A stretch of 64,000 nucleotides of DNA from Saccharibacillus nicotianae. GTDB lineage: Bacteria > Bacillota > Bacilli > Paenibacillales > Paenibacillaceae. The position numbers and the translations under genes were made by a program. Position 1 is the first letter of the stretch, and each line of letters begins with the position of its first letter. The notes under the pieces were generated by a model. It was not told the origin of the DNA and searched no databases. It was given only the letters and a program-made list of their open reading frames with translations. Location: contig NZ_JBHUGF010000009.1 of assembly GCF_042681745.1 (NCBI RefSeq), forward strand, positions 62,001-126,000. Direction: 5' to 3'. Below, piece by piece: positions 52,746-62,462 of the stretch.

Positions 52746-54044
52746 ATGAACCCACTGGCTGGACAATTGAACGAGAAACTAAAAACAGATAGCCCTCATA
52801 TTTATGAAATGCTATCGACTCTTGGCAGAGAGATTTATTTTCCTAAAGAAGGTATATTAAGCCAATCGGCAGAAGCATCAAGCCAGGCTAAAAAATATAA
52901 TGCAACGATCGGAATTGCAACTGAAAATGGTGGACCGATGCATTTGAAGGTATTGCAAGATTCGCTGTCTGCTTTTGCTCCTAAAGATTTGTATCCTTAT
53001 GCTCCACCTGCGGGCAAACCAGAACTTCGCGGTGTATGGCGTGAGAAAATGATCAAAGATAATCCTTCATTACAAGATAAAAAATTCAGCAATCCTATCG
53101 TTACTAATGCGTTGACTCATGGTCTGAGTATTGTAGCAGATCTATTCGCAGACGTAGGCGATGCTGTTATATATCCAGATAAAAACTGGGAAAATTATGA
53201 GCTTACTTTCGCGGTTCGTCGCGGAGCTGAGATCATCACGTATCCATTATTTACAGCAGAAATGACATTTAACAGCGATGGTTTACGAGATGCTCTACTC
53301 GCGCAAAAAGAAAAAGGTAAAGCGATCGTAGTCCTGAACTTCCCTAACAACCCGACAGGTTACACACCAAGTGTAGCCGATGGTAAAAAAATCGTGGTTG
53401 CTATCAACGAAGCTGCGGAAGCAGGAATCAATGTAGTCGTGGTGACAGATGATGCGTATTTCGGATTGTTTTTCGAAGATTCTTTGCATGAATCATTATT
53501 CGGTTCATTGCTTGACTTGCACCCACGTATTTTACCGATCAAAGTCGATGGCGCGACTAAAGAAGAATATGTATGGGGATTCCGCGTTGGCTTTATCACC
53601 TATGGCGCGCAAAATACAGAAGCGATTGTAGCTCTAGAACAAAAAACACTGGGTATTATCCGTGCAACCATTTCTAGCGGCCCGCATCCATCGCAGACGT
53701 TTATTTTAAAAGCGTTGCAAGATCCACATTTTGAAGCGCAAAAAGAAGAAAAGTTCCAAATCATGAAAGGCAGAGCGAATAAAGTCAAACAATTGCTCGA
53801 TACTGATCAATATCAGGATGCATGGGAATACTATCCGTTCAACTCGGGATACTTTATGTGCCTTAAATTGAAAGATGTATCTGCAGAAGACGTTCGTCTA
53901 CGCTTACTACGTGAATACGAAGTAGGTACAATCGCTCTTGGCGCACATGATCTTCGCGTGGCTTTCTCTTGTATCGCTGAAGAATATTTGGAAGACCTGT
54001 TCAACTTGATCTACCAAGCAGTCCAAGATGTGAAAAAAGGCTAA
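52746..54044 (+). CDS. Class I/II PLP-dependent aminotransferase
   Basis: 432 residues. Visible: NATIGIATENGGPMHL at the start, YAPPAGKPELRGVWREKM, NFPNNPTGYTPS, VVTDDAYFGLFFEDS (PLP-ring Asp) and a Lys in VDGATKEEYVWGFRVGF that fits the Schiff-base position. It is longer than typical aspartate aminotransferases and belongs to an uncharacterised Bacillales group. The ATG at 52746 lies nine bases after GGAAGG; an in-frame ATG three codons earlier is too close to that site. Single gene with a strong terminator. Confidence 0.87.
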   Translation: MNPLAGQLNEKLKTDSPHIYEMLSTLGREIYFPKEGILSQSAEASSQAKKYNATIGIATENGGPMHLKVLQDSLSAFAPKDLYPYAPPAGKPELRGVWREKMIKDNPSLQDKKFSNPIVTNALTHGLSIVADLFADVGDAVIYPDKNWENYELTFAVRRGAEIITYPLFTAEMTFNSDGLRDALLAQKEKGKAIVVLNFPNNPTGYTPSVADGKKIVVAINEAAEAGINVVVVTDDAYFGLFFEDSLHESLFGSLLDLHPRILPIKVDGATKEEYVWGFRVGFITYGAQNTEAIVALEQKTLGIIRATISSGPHPSQTFILKALQDPHFEAQKEEKFQIMKGRANKVKQLLDTDQYQDAWEYYPFNSGYFMCLKLKDVSAEDVRLRLLREYEVGTIALGAHDLRVAFSCIAEEYLEDLFNLIYQAVQDVKKG

Positions 54045-54070
54045 TTCATTTCAATCTAACTTCTATAAGC

Positions 54071-54113
54071 AAAAAAGCTCCTGTCGAGATCACTACACGA
54101 CAGGAGTTTTTTT
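54071..54113. terminator. Bidirectional terminator, aminotransferase / liv operon
   Basis: AAAAGCTCCTGTCG pairs with CGACAGGAG.TTTTTTT between convergent genes. Confidence 0.85.
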
Positions 54114-54200
54114 ACTTTTATCAATACATACTAACATCAATGATAATAAAAAATGTATTTTCGGTAGTAGCTATACTCCCCATTTTCAAAGCCTATGAAC

Positions 54201-54905
54201 TTATGCCAAATAAGCTTCCCTTACCTGATTATTCGTCAGAAGTACTTTCGCATCATCCTGTAGAATAATCTCTCCCGTCTGAATCACATACCCCCGATGG
54301 GCAATCTGTAAGGCTTGATACGCATTTTGCTCTACCAGTAGAATGGTCATCCCCGTATCATTCAACTCCTGAATAATCTCAAAAATCTGATCTACCAATA
54401 CCGGAGCAAGACCCATTGAAGGTTCATCTAACAGCAAGATTTTGGGATTCATCATCAATCCTCTAGCAATCGCAAGCATCTGCTGTTCACCACCACTCAT
54501 CGTGCCACCTGTCTGATGATAACGCTCTTTGAGTCGTGGAAAATAAACAAATGACTTTTCGATTCGTTCTTTGATCAGCTTTTTGCTTTTGACCGAAAAA
54601 GCACCCATTTCTAAATTTTCTTTTACCGTTAAGCGCGGGAAAATACGTCGCCCTTCCGGTACATGAGCAATACCACTTTGCGCTATGACATGCGGTTCAA
54701 GCGAAGTGATTTTTTTGCCATCAAACCAGATTTCACCTTTGGTCTGCACCTGTCCACAGATACACTTGAGTGTGGTCGATTTGCCAGCACCATTGGAACC
54801 GATCAAAGTCACAATCTCGCCTGCATTCACTTCCAGATTGATTCCTTTTAACGCTTGAATACCGCCGTAAAAAGCTTGTACATTTTTTAGCTCAATCAGA
54901 CTCAT
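54201..54905 (-). CDS. livF: Branched-chain amino acid ABC transporter ATPase LivF
   Basis: 234 residues. Walker A GSNGAGKSTT, LivF-type HVPEGRRIFPRLTVKENLEMGA, signature MSGGEQQMLAIARGL and Walker B ILLLDEPSMGLAP. Pairs with LivG to energise uptake of Leu/Ile/Val through LivH-LivM. Its start overlaps the livG stop by four bases. Last gene of livK-H-M-G-F. Confidence 0.95.
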   Translation of the reverse strand: MSLIELKNVQAFYGGIQALKGINLEVNAGEIVTLIGSNGAGKSTTLKCICGQVQTKGEIWFDGKKITSLEPHVIAQSGIAHVPEGRRIFPRLTVKENLEMGAFSVKSKKLIKERIEKSFVYFPRLKERYHQTGGTMSGGEQQMLAIARGLMMNPKILLLDEPSMGLAPVLVDQIFEIIQELNDTGMTILLVEQNAYQALQIAHRGYVIQTGEIILQDDAKVLLTNNQVREAYLA

Positions 54906-55705
54906 ATCTGTATCTCCTCCTCGACCGCACTTTTACCGAGATACGCTTCAATCACTTTCGGATTCGAACGAATATCTTCCGGCCCACCTTCAGCAATTTT
55001 TTCCCCATGATCCAGTACGAGAATATGATGCGATAATTCCATCACTAATTTCATATCATGTTCAATCAAAATAATCGAAATATCCAACTCTTGCTGGATA
55101 CGGCGGATCAATCCTGTTAATTCAGACGTCTCGCGTGGATTCATGCCTGCGGCAGGTTCATCTAACAGTAATACTTTGGGCTTGGCGGCAAGTGCGCGGG
55201 CAATTTCTAATCGCCGCTGTGCGCCATATGACAGACTGCTTGCTTCTTCGTTATACCATTCTGCCAGACCTACATACTCCAGCAATCGATATGCTTCACG
55301 TTGGGAATCATGTTCTTCATGACGGACACGAGGCAAATTGAGTAGCGTACCGATAATCCCTGTTTTCAAATGAATATGCATACCCACCTGCACATTTTCA
55401 AGTACAGTCATACTGCCGAATAAGCGAATATTTTGAAATGTACGAGCAATGCCACGACTGGTGATTCGATCAGGCTTACTATTCACAATCGATTCTCCGT
55501 CCAATTCAATATTGCCTTTATCCGGTACATATATCCCTGTAATCATATTAAAAAAAGTAGTTTTACCTGCTCCATTTGGCCCGATTACTGCTGAAATCTG
55601 CCCTTTCGGAAAATCAAAATTTACTCCATTTACAGCCGTTAAGCCACCAAAGCGTTTGAGCAGATTTGTTACCTTTAATACACTGTGATCGGGTAAGTCA
55701 CTCAT
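54902..55705 (-). CDS. livG: Branched-chain amino acid ABC transporter ATPase LivG
   Basis: 267 residues. Walker A GPNGAGKTTFFNMITG, signature LSYGAQRRLEIARAL, Walker B LLLDEPAAGMNP; the NPRETSEL segment and the RTFQNIRLFGSMTVLENV Q-loop region are typical of LivG. AAAGGAG precedes the ATG. Confidence 0.95.
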   Translation of the reverse strand: MSDLPDHSVLKVTNLLKRFGGLTAVNGVNFDFPKGQISAVIGPNGAGKTTFFNMITGIYVPDKGNIELDGESIVNSKPDRITSRGIARTFQNIRLFGSMTVLENVQVGMHIHLKTGIIGTLLNLPRVRHEEHDSQREAYRLLEYVGLAEWYNEEASSLSYGAQRRLEIARALAAKPKVLLLDEPAAGMNPRETSELTGLIRRIQQELDISIILIEHDMKLVMELSHHILVLDHGEKIAEGGPEDIRSNPKVIEAYLGKSAVEEEIQI

Positions 55706-55770
55706 CTTGATGCTCCTTTCTACTTCGCTAGTATCAGATCGCTCTCTATATTTAGGTTGTACAATTCACT

Positions 55771-57039
55771 TTAATCGGGTTGTACTTCTGACTTGGACAC
55801 CGGTGGAGATGGATCTTGCACCGCTTCTTTGGGAAGTTTGCGATTTCTAGCAGCAATTAATCCATTCGGGCGGAAAATAGCGACCAGAATCAAGATCATA
55901 CCGAAAATAAAACGTTGCATTTTAGAAGGAGATAACGCATTGGGCACTTCCAAAATTCCCTGTTGAGATAATTGACTGAGCCAGCTTGTAAATTCGGTCA
56001 ACACCTGCAAATTCAGAATCGTGACCAGACTCGCTCCTAAAATCACACCCGGTACACTACCCATTCCACCCAGCACAACCATCACCAGAATCGTAATCGA
56101 CTCAATCAAGGTAAAGCTAGTTGGATCAATAAAGGTCTGCTTGGCAGCAAATACCACACCCATCATTCCTGAAAAAGAAGCACCGATGGCAAAAGCCATC
56201 AACTTGGTACGGATCAAAGGAATCCCCATCGACTGCGCAGCAATTTCATTTTCACGTACCGCTTTCCAAGAACGCCCTAGACGTGAATGTTCTAACCGCC
56301 TTACCGCGAAGATAACAATTAACAGTATCCCAATCACAATAAAATAAAATTGATGAGGAAATGTAAATTGAAAGCCGAACAAATCCGGCGGTTGAATCGA
56401 AGACAAGCCCATCGCACCATTGGTGATATTGACCGGCTTTTCTAAATTATTAAAAATAATTCGAATAATCTCCCCGAATCCAAGTGTCACTATCGCTAAA
56501 TAATCACCTTTGACACGTAGCACAGGCAGACCGAGCAATATACCGAAGATGCCTGCAATAAAACCTCCGATAAGAATAAAAATCCAGAAGCTTTCACCGG
56601 ATAATGGAAACAGTTCGCCTGAGATAAAATTATTGGCTTGCCCTGTCGCAAAAATGCCGTATGTATAGGCGCCTACAGCAAAAAAAGCAATAAACCCCAT
56701 ATCCAACAATCCTGCAAATCCTACTACAATATTTAGTCCGAGCGCCATCGCTACATAGATACCGCACTGAGTAGCCACTTCCATATACGATTCACGCGAC
56801 GTACCGCCTGAAGTTGCGAATGGAATCACAATGACCAGTAGAAATACTGCAATACTCCATTTCATCCCATTGGTAAATGATGTATAGTACAACAGCAACA
56901 GCGAAGCTAGCATCAATAGAAAGGCAGTGACCGAACGGTCGATCAAATAGACAGCGCCTGCGGTAACAAGTATAAATGCAGCTAATAGTAATCCTTGTGC
57001 AAGTTTATTGGCTTGCAACATCGTTTGTAACTTTCCCAT
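55771..57039 (-). CDS. livM: Branched-chain amino acid ABC transporter permease LivM
   Basis: 422 residues, about ten membrane segments. GLNIVVGFAGLLDMGFIAFFAVGAY and the cytoplasmic coupling segment RSWKAVRENEIAAQSMGI are characteristic. The C-terminus is hydrophilic (PKEAVQDPSPPVSKSEVQPD). I use ATG 57039; a GTG nine bases upstream directly follows the livH stop and is possible. Confidence 0.94.
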   Translation of the reverse strand: MGKLQTMLQANKLAQGLLLAAFILVTAGAVYLIDRSVTAFLLMLASLLLLYYTSFTNGMKWSIAVFLLVIVIPFATSGGTSRESYMEVATQCGIYVAMALGLNIVVGFAGLLDMGFIAFFAVGAYTYGIFATGQANNFISGELFPLSGESFWIFILIGGFIAGIFGILLGLPVLRVKGDYLAIVTLGFGEIIRIIFNNLEKPVNITNGAMGLSSIQPPDLFGFQFTFPHQFYFIVIGILLIVIFAVRRLEHSRLGRSWKAVRENEIAAQSMGIPLIRTKLMAFAIGASFSGMMGVVFAAKQTFIDPTSFTLIESITILVMVVLGGMGSVPGVILGASLVTILNLQVLTEFTSWLSQLSQQGILEVPNALSPSKMQRFIFGMILILVAIFRPNGLIAARNRKLPKEAVQDPSPPVSKSEVQPD

Positions 57040-57048
57040 CGGTTTCAC

Positions 57049-58035
57049 CTACACTTTCTCTTTGATTGCTTTGCCGAATATACCCTCCGGTTTGAAGATC
57101 AGTACAATAATCAGAATCATAAAAGCAAATACATCTTTATACTCTGCTCCAAAATTACCACCTGTCAAAATGCCTAGATTCGATGAAGCAAACATTTCAA
57201 GTACACCCAGTACAATTCCGCCGAACATCGCTCCACGAATATTTCCGATTCCTCCAAGCACAGCCGCTGTAAACGCTTTGAGGCCCAAAATAAAACCAAT
57301 ATACGGATCGATTGTTCCATACTGTTGTGCAAATAATACCCCTGTTGATCCACCGAGAGCAGAACCGATAAAGAATGTTAGCACAATCACTTTATTCACA
57401 TTAATAGACATCAGTGAAGCGGTCTCCCGATCTTGCGCGACTGCACGCATCGCGCCGCCCCATTTGGTGCGATTCACAAAAATATCGAGTCCAATCATTA
57501 ACAAGATTGCAATTACAAAAATAAACAATGTATTCGCTTTAACTGAAGCATCAGTAAACCAACTGGATATCGAAGAAAGAGGCAATTGATAACGCTGATC
57601 AAATAACTGCGGTGTGCTAATAATATAGTTACCTGTTTTGAGTTCAGCGATAAATCGAATCACATCTTGCAACACAAATGAGACTCCAAAAGCAGAGATC
57701 AATAAGATTAACTTGGGCGCTTTGCGTAACGGTCGATAAGCGACCCTTTCAATCCCGACACCAAGCGCACCTGTAACGAGCATCGCGATTAGAATAATAA
57801 GCAGATACGATAACCATGCCGGCATACCCGTTAACCAACCTGCCCCCTGAAAGCCAAACAAAACCGCAGTCCCTACAAAAGCACCGGTCATAAAAATCTC
57901 ACCATGCGCAAAGTTAATTAATTCGAGAATACCGTATACCATCGTATAACCCAGTGCTACTACAGCATAGATTGCACCTAGCGCCAGACCATCGATCAAT
58001 ACTTGAGGTAAAGTCTGCAAAATACTTGAGAACAT
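57049..58035 (-). CDS. livH: Branched-chain amino acid ABC transporter permease LivH
   Basis: 328 residues, about eight membrane segments. LALGAIYAVVALGYTMVYGILELINFAHGEIFM is split by the family hinge, and GGAMRAVAQDRETASLMSINV is the coupling loop. GGGAG precedes the ATG. Partner of LivM; the two genes are about 10 bases apart. Confidence 0.94.
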   Translation of the reverse strand: MFSSILQTLPQVLIDGLALGAIYAVVALGYTMVYGILELINFAHGEIFMTGAFVGTAVLFGFQGAGWLTGMPAWLSYLLIILIAMLVTGALGVGIERVAYRPLRKAPKLILLISAFGVSFVLQDVIRFIAELKTGNYIISTPQLFDQRYQLPLSSISSWFTDASVKANTLFIFVIAILLMIGLDIFVNRTKWGGAMRAVAQDRETASLMSINVNKVIVLTFFIGSALGGSTGVLFAQQYGTIDPYIGFILGLKAFTAAVLGGIGNIRGAMFGGIVLGVLEMFASSNLGILTGGNFGAEYKDVFAFMILIIVLIFKPEGIFGKAIKEKV

Positions 58036-58100
58036 TCAGTTACTCCCTTCATACGCTCATTCGTCATTTCGCTACAGGATGATATTGCAAAAATACTCTA

Positions 58101-58154
58101 AAACAAAAGCCAAAAGATGTGTATAGCACAGCACATACCTTTTGGCTTTTGTTT
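58101..58154 (-). terminator. Attenuating hairpin between livK and livH
   Basis: AAACAAAAGCCAAAAG (58101-58116) and CTTTTGGCTTTTGTTT (58139-58154) pair perfectly over 16 bases. On the minus strand the hairpin follows the livK stop by 14 bases and precedes livH; a T-rich tail makes partial termination likely, giving more binding protein than permease. Confidence 0.7.
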
Positions 58155-58167
58155 GGAAAAGAATTGC

Positions 58168-59379
58168 TTATTTCGCAGGTTGAGCAATCTCTGCTTCGAG
58201 TGATCCTGGATACGTAGCGTCAGCGAATTTGTAAATAAAGACTTTCGCATACGCATTATCTCCGATATCATCAAAGCTTACTTTGGTCGCTACGCCTTCA
58301 AAATCTTTGGTCGCACGCACAGCGTCTCGTACTGCATCCCGAGCAGGCGCTTCTGTCCCTGAACCCATCGCTGTTTTGATCGCTTCTAACATCACACTCA
58401 TCGAATCATACGCATAGACAGAATACCCTTCTGGATTTTTACCAAATGCTTCTTTATAACGTGCTGTCCATTCTTGTCCGTCCGGTAATTTGCTGATATC
58501 TCCAGCTACCGAACTGTACAATGCTCCTTTAACATCAGCGCCAGCAATATCCACTAACCCTGAAGAATCCAGTGCATCTCCGCCCATAATCGGAGCGGTA
58601 ATTCCTTTATCACGAGCTTGCTTAATCAACAGACCTGCTTCTGCATACAATCCGCCAAAAAATATAAAATCGGGCTTTTGGGTAGCCGCAATATTAAGTA
58701 CACCGTTAAAATCTTTTTCACCGACGGTTATGCCTTCATAGCCAGAAATCGTAGCTCCTTGAGCTTGAGCGGCATCACGAAAAGCTTCCGCCAATCCCTG
58801 ACCGTAAGCTGTTTTGTCTTGTATAATAAAAATGTTTTTGGCTCCTGCCGTTTTAATAGCATATTCAGCCGCGGCTGGCCCTTGAAAATCATCGCGTGCC
58901 ACGACACGATTGACTACTTTGAGTTTGCGATCGGTTAATTCTGTAGCGGTACTTGCTGGGGAGATCATCGGAATATTGTATTTTTCGTAGACAACAGAGG
59001 AAGGAATAGATACGCCGGAGTTGAGATGCCCAATAACGCCTAATACTTGCTGATCAGCTCCGATCAATTCAGCATTGGCTACGCCTTTTTTGGGATCACC
59101 TTGATCATCATAAGGAACCAGTTCAAGTGAATATCCTAATTTGGTAAACTCTTCTTTGTGATCTTCCATCGACATCTGAGCGCCAAGCTTAATCGCTTCG
59201 CCCTGAATAGAACTACCACCGGATAATGGAGATTGTGTAGCAATTTTGATCACTTTACCACCTGTACTTGCAGTCGAACTACCAGTTGAACCTGAAGAAC
59301 TTGTTGCTCCATTTCCACATCCTGCTAGTAATCCTGTAATCAATGCTACAACCATCAATCCATTCCACTTGCTTCTCAT
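58168..59379 (-). CDS. livK: Branched-chain amino acid binding lipoprotein LivK
   Basis: Extracytoplasmic receptor of the transporter, 403 residues. Signal peptide with lipobox LLAGC and a Ser/Thr-rich linker; Leu/Ile/Val-binding type I fold with IATQSPLSGGSSIQGEAIKLG, AVIGHLNSGV-like LGVIGHLNSGVSIPSS, MISPASTATELTD and AEYAIKTAGAKNIFII. Two ATGs are stacked after AAAGGGGG; I use the second at six-base spacing. First gene of the operon. Confidence 0.94.
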   Translation of the reverse strand: MRSKWNGLMVVALITGLLAGCGNGATSSSGSTGSSTASTGGKVIKIATQSPLSGGSSIQGEAIKLGAQMSMEDHKEEFTKLGYSLELVPYDDQGDPKKGVANAELIGADQQVLGVIGHLNSGVSIPSSVVYEKYNIPMISPASTATELTDRKLKVVNRVVARDDFQGPAAAEYAIKTAGAKNIFIIQDKTAYGQGLAEAFRDAAQAQGATISGYEGITVGEKDFNGVLNIAATQKPDFIFFGGLYAEAGLLIKQARDKGITAPIMGGDALDSSGLVDIAGADVKGALYSSVAGDISKLPDGQEWTARYKEAFGKNPEGYSVYAYDSMSVMLEAIKTAMGSGTEAPARDAVRDAVRATKDFEGVATKVSFDDIGDNAYAKVFIYKFADATYPGSLEAEIAQPAK

Positions 59380-59734
59380 CATAATCCCCCTTTAATAATG
59401 TCAACTTTAGTAACACATTAAATTAACTATATTTCCTATTTCTTACATCAGTATAATGATATCCATTATATTATTCAATTAGAATTTATTTCTTCTAATA
59501 CCAAATAACATAAAAAATATTATATTTTAACTGATTAAAGCTTATTATACTGTTAATTTTTAGGTTATCAATACTTATTTTAATATTTTTAACTGATTTA
59601 TAAATATAATAGTTATTATTTCCTAGATTATTTTATTATTTTACATGTGTTAGTTTTAAGAACATAAAGTCTTTTTCATAGTATAAATACAATAAAATTC
59701 ATCATTTAATGTTAATTTATATAACATTTAATAA
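59380..59734. other. AT-rich leader region upstream of livK
   Basis: About 350 very AT-rich bases. Holds a 12-base direct repeat TTTTAACTGATT at 59525-59536 and 59587-59598, and an ATTAGAA/TTCTAAT dyad near 59478-59499. No full CodY box or T-box signature was seen. Otherwise nothing assignable. Confidence 0.4.
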
Positions 59735-59802
59735 AAAAGAAAAAGCCAGCAAATTACTTCATCTTCGTTCTATCCAAAGATAAAATAAATGCTGGCTTCC
59801 CT
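59735..59802 (-). terminator. Terminator of the TetR gene
   Basis: On the minus strand GAAGCCAGCA pairs with TGCTGGCTT across a loop of about 38 bases and is followed by a long T-rich run. The loop is large, so strength is uncertain. Confidence 0.6.
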
Positions 59803-59868
59803 GTAAAATGACTTCATAAATAATTACTTCAGTCACTTAACAACTTGAGTTTTTTCGCATTTGGTAAC

Positions 59869-60492
59869 TTACTTATTATCGATTTGTTCAACTGTACAAC
59901 CTAATCCACGCAAAATATAAACAATCATTTCTTGTAGTGGATCGCCTTGTTCTACCAACTGAATATCTAATAAGGTTACTATCGTTAATGACTTCGCTTC
60001 ATTACTGCCAAATAAAATGCTACCCATCACCTGCAAAAAGGTATGATCAATCGAGTGAAAATGAAATACTCCTTGCTCCCGACCTGCTTCTAGATAATGA
60101 CGAAGCAACAACCATACCGGAAGAGTATACTTTTGAATAATATCGATCCGCGAGGAATGTAGCGTAAATTCTTGATGTACAATATCTGAAATCTCAGGAT
60201 CAGATTTGCAAAAGTGATACATCTGTTCAATCAGTCGCTTCATCCCTTGAATAGGGTCCACTTCTTCATAGCGAAGCTGTTCTGAAAATACGGGAATTGG
60301 AATAAACTCCTGCAACATCGCTTCGAATAAAGGCTCTTTCCCACCATAATAGTAGGACACTAGAGAGATATTCGCATTCGCTTCTTTACAGATTTCTCGT
60401 ACCGAAGTTGCTTCAAATCCTTTGGTTGCTGCCAATTTTTTGGTTGCTTGCAAAATTCTCATTTTAACATGGTCTTCACCTTTATCCACCAC
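59869..60492 (-). CDS. TetR-family regulator
   Basis: About 207 residues: helix-turn-helix near the N-terminus (MRILQATKKLAATKGFEATSVREIC, then ANISLVSYYYGGKEPLFEAML) and a helical ligand domain. The start is uncertain: GTG at 60492 follows AGGGAAG, and ATG at 60462 is the alternative. It lies about 100 bases downstream of the YhgE/Pip-type gene on the same strand and is the best candidate to bind the strong palindrome upstream of that gene. Confidence 0.87.
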   Translation of the reverse strand: MVDKGEDHVKMRILQATKKLAATKGFEATSVREICKEANANISLVSYYYGGKEPLFEAMLQEFIPIPVFSEQLRYEEVDPIQGMKRLIEQMYHFCKSDPEISDIVHQEFTLHSSRIDIIQKYTLPVWLLLRHYLEAGREQGVFHFHSIDHTFLQVMGSILFGSNEAKSLTIVTLLDIQLVEQGDPLQEMIVYILRGLGCTVEQIDNK

Positions 60493-60591
60493 GTTCACTT
60501 CCCTGCCTTTGATTGCTATCGCTAGAAATCATCCGTATCTCCATGATGCGGAATAGTAATCTTTTCCAGCCATACTGTCTTTATCATATCA

Positions 60592-61743
60592 TCAAGACTC
60601 GGCTATCGCTACCAATGGAGAGACAGGCATTTTGTCTTTGCGTAGTGCAGTGGCAATTCCAATAATAAGAAGAGCAACAATCATAATACATACCAGTGCC
60701 AGACAATCTTTGCCTACACCAGTACCGCCGAATAATAGATTCATTAATCCCTGTACAGCATATGTCGCTGGAAACGCAGACCCGATCCACTGGTAAAAGT
60801 CTGGCAGTAATTCACGCGGCATCATCGCTCCAGAAGACACCAATTGTACCGATAAAATCAAAATATTAAACAACATTCCTGCCATATCGAATACAAATAA
60901 AAACATCTGTGCTACGAGCATAAAGGTTAGCAAGAATAACGCTTGAAAACCCCATAACGCCATAAATCCATGTCCCAACTGCCCACCGAACAATGCCACA
61001 AGCGAAGTCCCTACCAGTGACACCACAATCGAAGCACCTGCGGTCACTAACAAACGAACCGACATGCGTGACCAACGTCCGAACCGACTTGCCAGTGCTT
61101 TCGACGAAATCTGGAAGTTTTGTCCCATAATCATTGCCCCAACATAAGAAGCAAGGATCATCATCATTGGCACCATCTGGTTGTTCATCCCTTGTATAGG
61201 ATTAACCGACTGAATATCAGATACGACACGCTGAGACATCATCGTTGCCGCAGTTTGCGCTTGGTCATCAGCAAGTTGTCCAGCAAATACGCCTTTAAGT
61301 CCGCTTTCAACAGCGACTTTATTAACATTAGCAGTGACTTTATCTGCTATCGAAGTCATCATATTTTTGATCATAATCGGATTGGATTCATTAATAAAAT
61401 AATGCAATTGTGCAGGATTCTGAGACTGTACAGTCGTTGCAAAATCGGCTGGAATATCAATAATCATCTGCACATCACGTTGTTGCAATTGTTGCTGTGC
61501 TTCCGCTAACGTCATTCCTGTTTTGACTCCAACAGGCAAAGACGATTGTAGACTGGTGATCAACTGATCGCCATATACTTTATCTTCATTCACAACAGCT
61601 ACACTCAAGTGATCCAACCGATCTGTAATGCCTTGATAACCGGTCATCCACACAATTGTAAAAATAAGCTGAAACAAAATCGCTGTTGCAATCCCTACTT
61701 TGGTTGTAGGTAACTTCATAAATGCTGTAAAAATAGGTTTCAT
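60592..61743 (-). CDS. YhgE/Pip-type ABC-2-like membrane protein
   Basis: 383 residues. One N-terminal membrane helix (about 17-36), a large extracytoplasmic domain starting LSVAVVNEDKVYG, and five to six C-terminal membrane helices ending with a short tail. This layout is shared by phage infection protein/YhgE and DUF3533-type ABC-2 permeases that are usually paired with TetR regulators. No ATPase gene is adjacent. Likely role is export or envelope stress response; substrate unknown. Confidence 0.82.
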   Translation of the reverse strand: MKPIFTAFMKLPTTKVGIATAILFQLIFTIVWMTGYQGITDRLDHLSVAVVNEDKVYGDQLITSLQSSLPVGVKTGMTLAEAQQQLQQRDVQMIIDIPADFATTVQSQNPAQLHYFINESNPIMIKNMMTSIADKVTANVNKVAVESGLKGVFAGQLADDQAQTAATMMSQRVVSDIQSVNPIQGMNNQMVPMMMILASYVGAMIMGQNFQISSKALASRFGRWSRMSVRLLVTAGASIVVSLVGTSLVALFGGQLGHGFMALWGFQALFLLTFMLVAQMFLFVFDMAGMLFNILILSVQLVSSGAMMPRELLPDFYQWIGSAFPATYAVQGLMNLLFGGTGVGKDCLALVCIMIVALLIIGIATALRKDKMPVSPLVAIAES

Positions 61744-61793
61744 AATTCCTCCCGTATCGGCAATATGTACCGTATCTGTCTTTTCCCATATTT

Positions 61794-61852
61794 AAACAAT
61801 CGTTTTAAACGACTGTTTGATAACTATAGATTTTGAAAACGATTACTGTCAA
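61794..61852 (-). promoter_or_regulatory. Promoter and TetR operator of the YhgE/Pip-type operon
   Basis: -35 TTGACA (61847-61852) and -10 TATAGT (61823-61828) are 18 bases apart on the minus strand. A 25-base dyad at 61794-61818 has arms AAACAATCGTTT and AAACGACTGTTT that are complementary at 11 of 12 positions and covers the transcription start. A related half-site AAACGATTACTGT lies upstream near 61838-61850. Confidence 0.75.
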
Positions 61853-61892
61853 TATTTATTTTAAATTTTAGATATGTAATGGATGAGGATAA

Positions 61893-61927
61893 TAAAAAAG
61901 CATCTAGTGAGTTGCCCCAGATGCCTA
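61893..61927 (-). terminator. Terminator of the DUF6809-like gene
   Basis: On the minus strand GCATCT pairs with AGATGC around a 13-base loop and is followed by TTTTTTAT. It lies 67 bases after the stop. Confidence 0.55.
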
Positions 61928-61993
61928 GAAAAATATGTAATTCTATAAAGAGCATGTATATACTCCTCTACTATTTTTCAATCTGTACTGATC

Positions 61994-62266
61994 TTAACGT
62001 TCTTCTTTTAATACTTCTATCATCAATTCGCTACCTAATCGAAATCCATATGTAAACGAACCTGCACGATCCATACTATTCAACTGGTAATACAAGTCCC
62101 ACATGATTTCCAGTTCTAACCATTCTTCTGGAGAAAGCTTCAATTTCCACTCTGCCATTTTAGCCGAGATTTGCTCACTGATCTGTGTATATTCTGCGCT
62201 CTGAGATACCGCTTTTTCATCTGGACGTAGGTTTCCATAGTAGATACTTTCTAACAGACTGCTCAT
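61994..62266 (-). CDS. DUF6809-like small protein
   Basis: 90 residues, helical and soluble. The layout SLLESIYYGNLRPDEKAV, then SAEYTQISEQISAKMAEWKLKLSPEEW and SFTYGFRLGSELMIEVL resembles the DUF6809 family of small Firmicute proteins of unknown function. AAAGGAT precedes the ATG. Single gene. Confidence 0.75.
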   Translation of the reverse strand: MSSLLESIYYGNLRPDEKAVSQSAEYTQISEQISAKMAEWKLKLSPEEWLELEIMWDLYYQLNSMDRAGSFTYGFRLGSELMIEVLKEER

Positions 62267-62462
62267 GATTTTGTATCCTTTCTGTAGTTGATGATATCGA
62301 TTGAATGTATTCTTTTAAATAAGTCAGAATCATCATATCCTACCAACCGAGCGAATCTAATGATTTATGCAAATTCGCATAATATTTAAGAACATTTTAA
62401 ATGCTACAAAATTCATGAACTTTTTATATTAAATAAGAGTGACTACTTTGTATTTTATAAAT

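Noticed and set aside
59380..59868. Possible T-box or other amino acid riboswitch upstream of livK
   Set aside because: No T-box core sequence, specifier loop layout or antiterminator was visible; only AT-rich sequence and a direct repeat.
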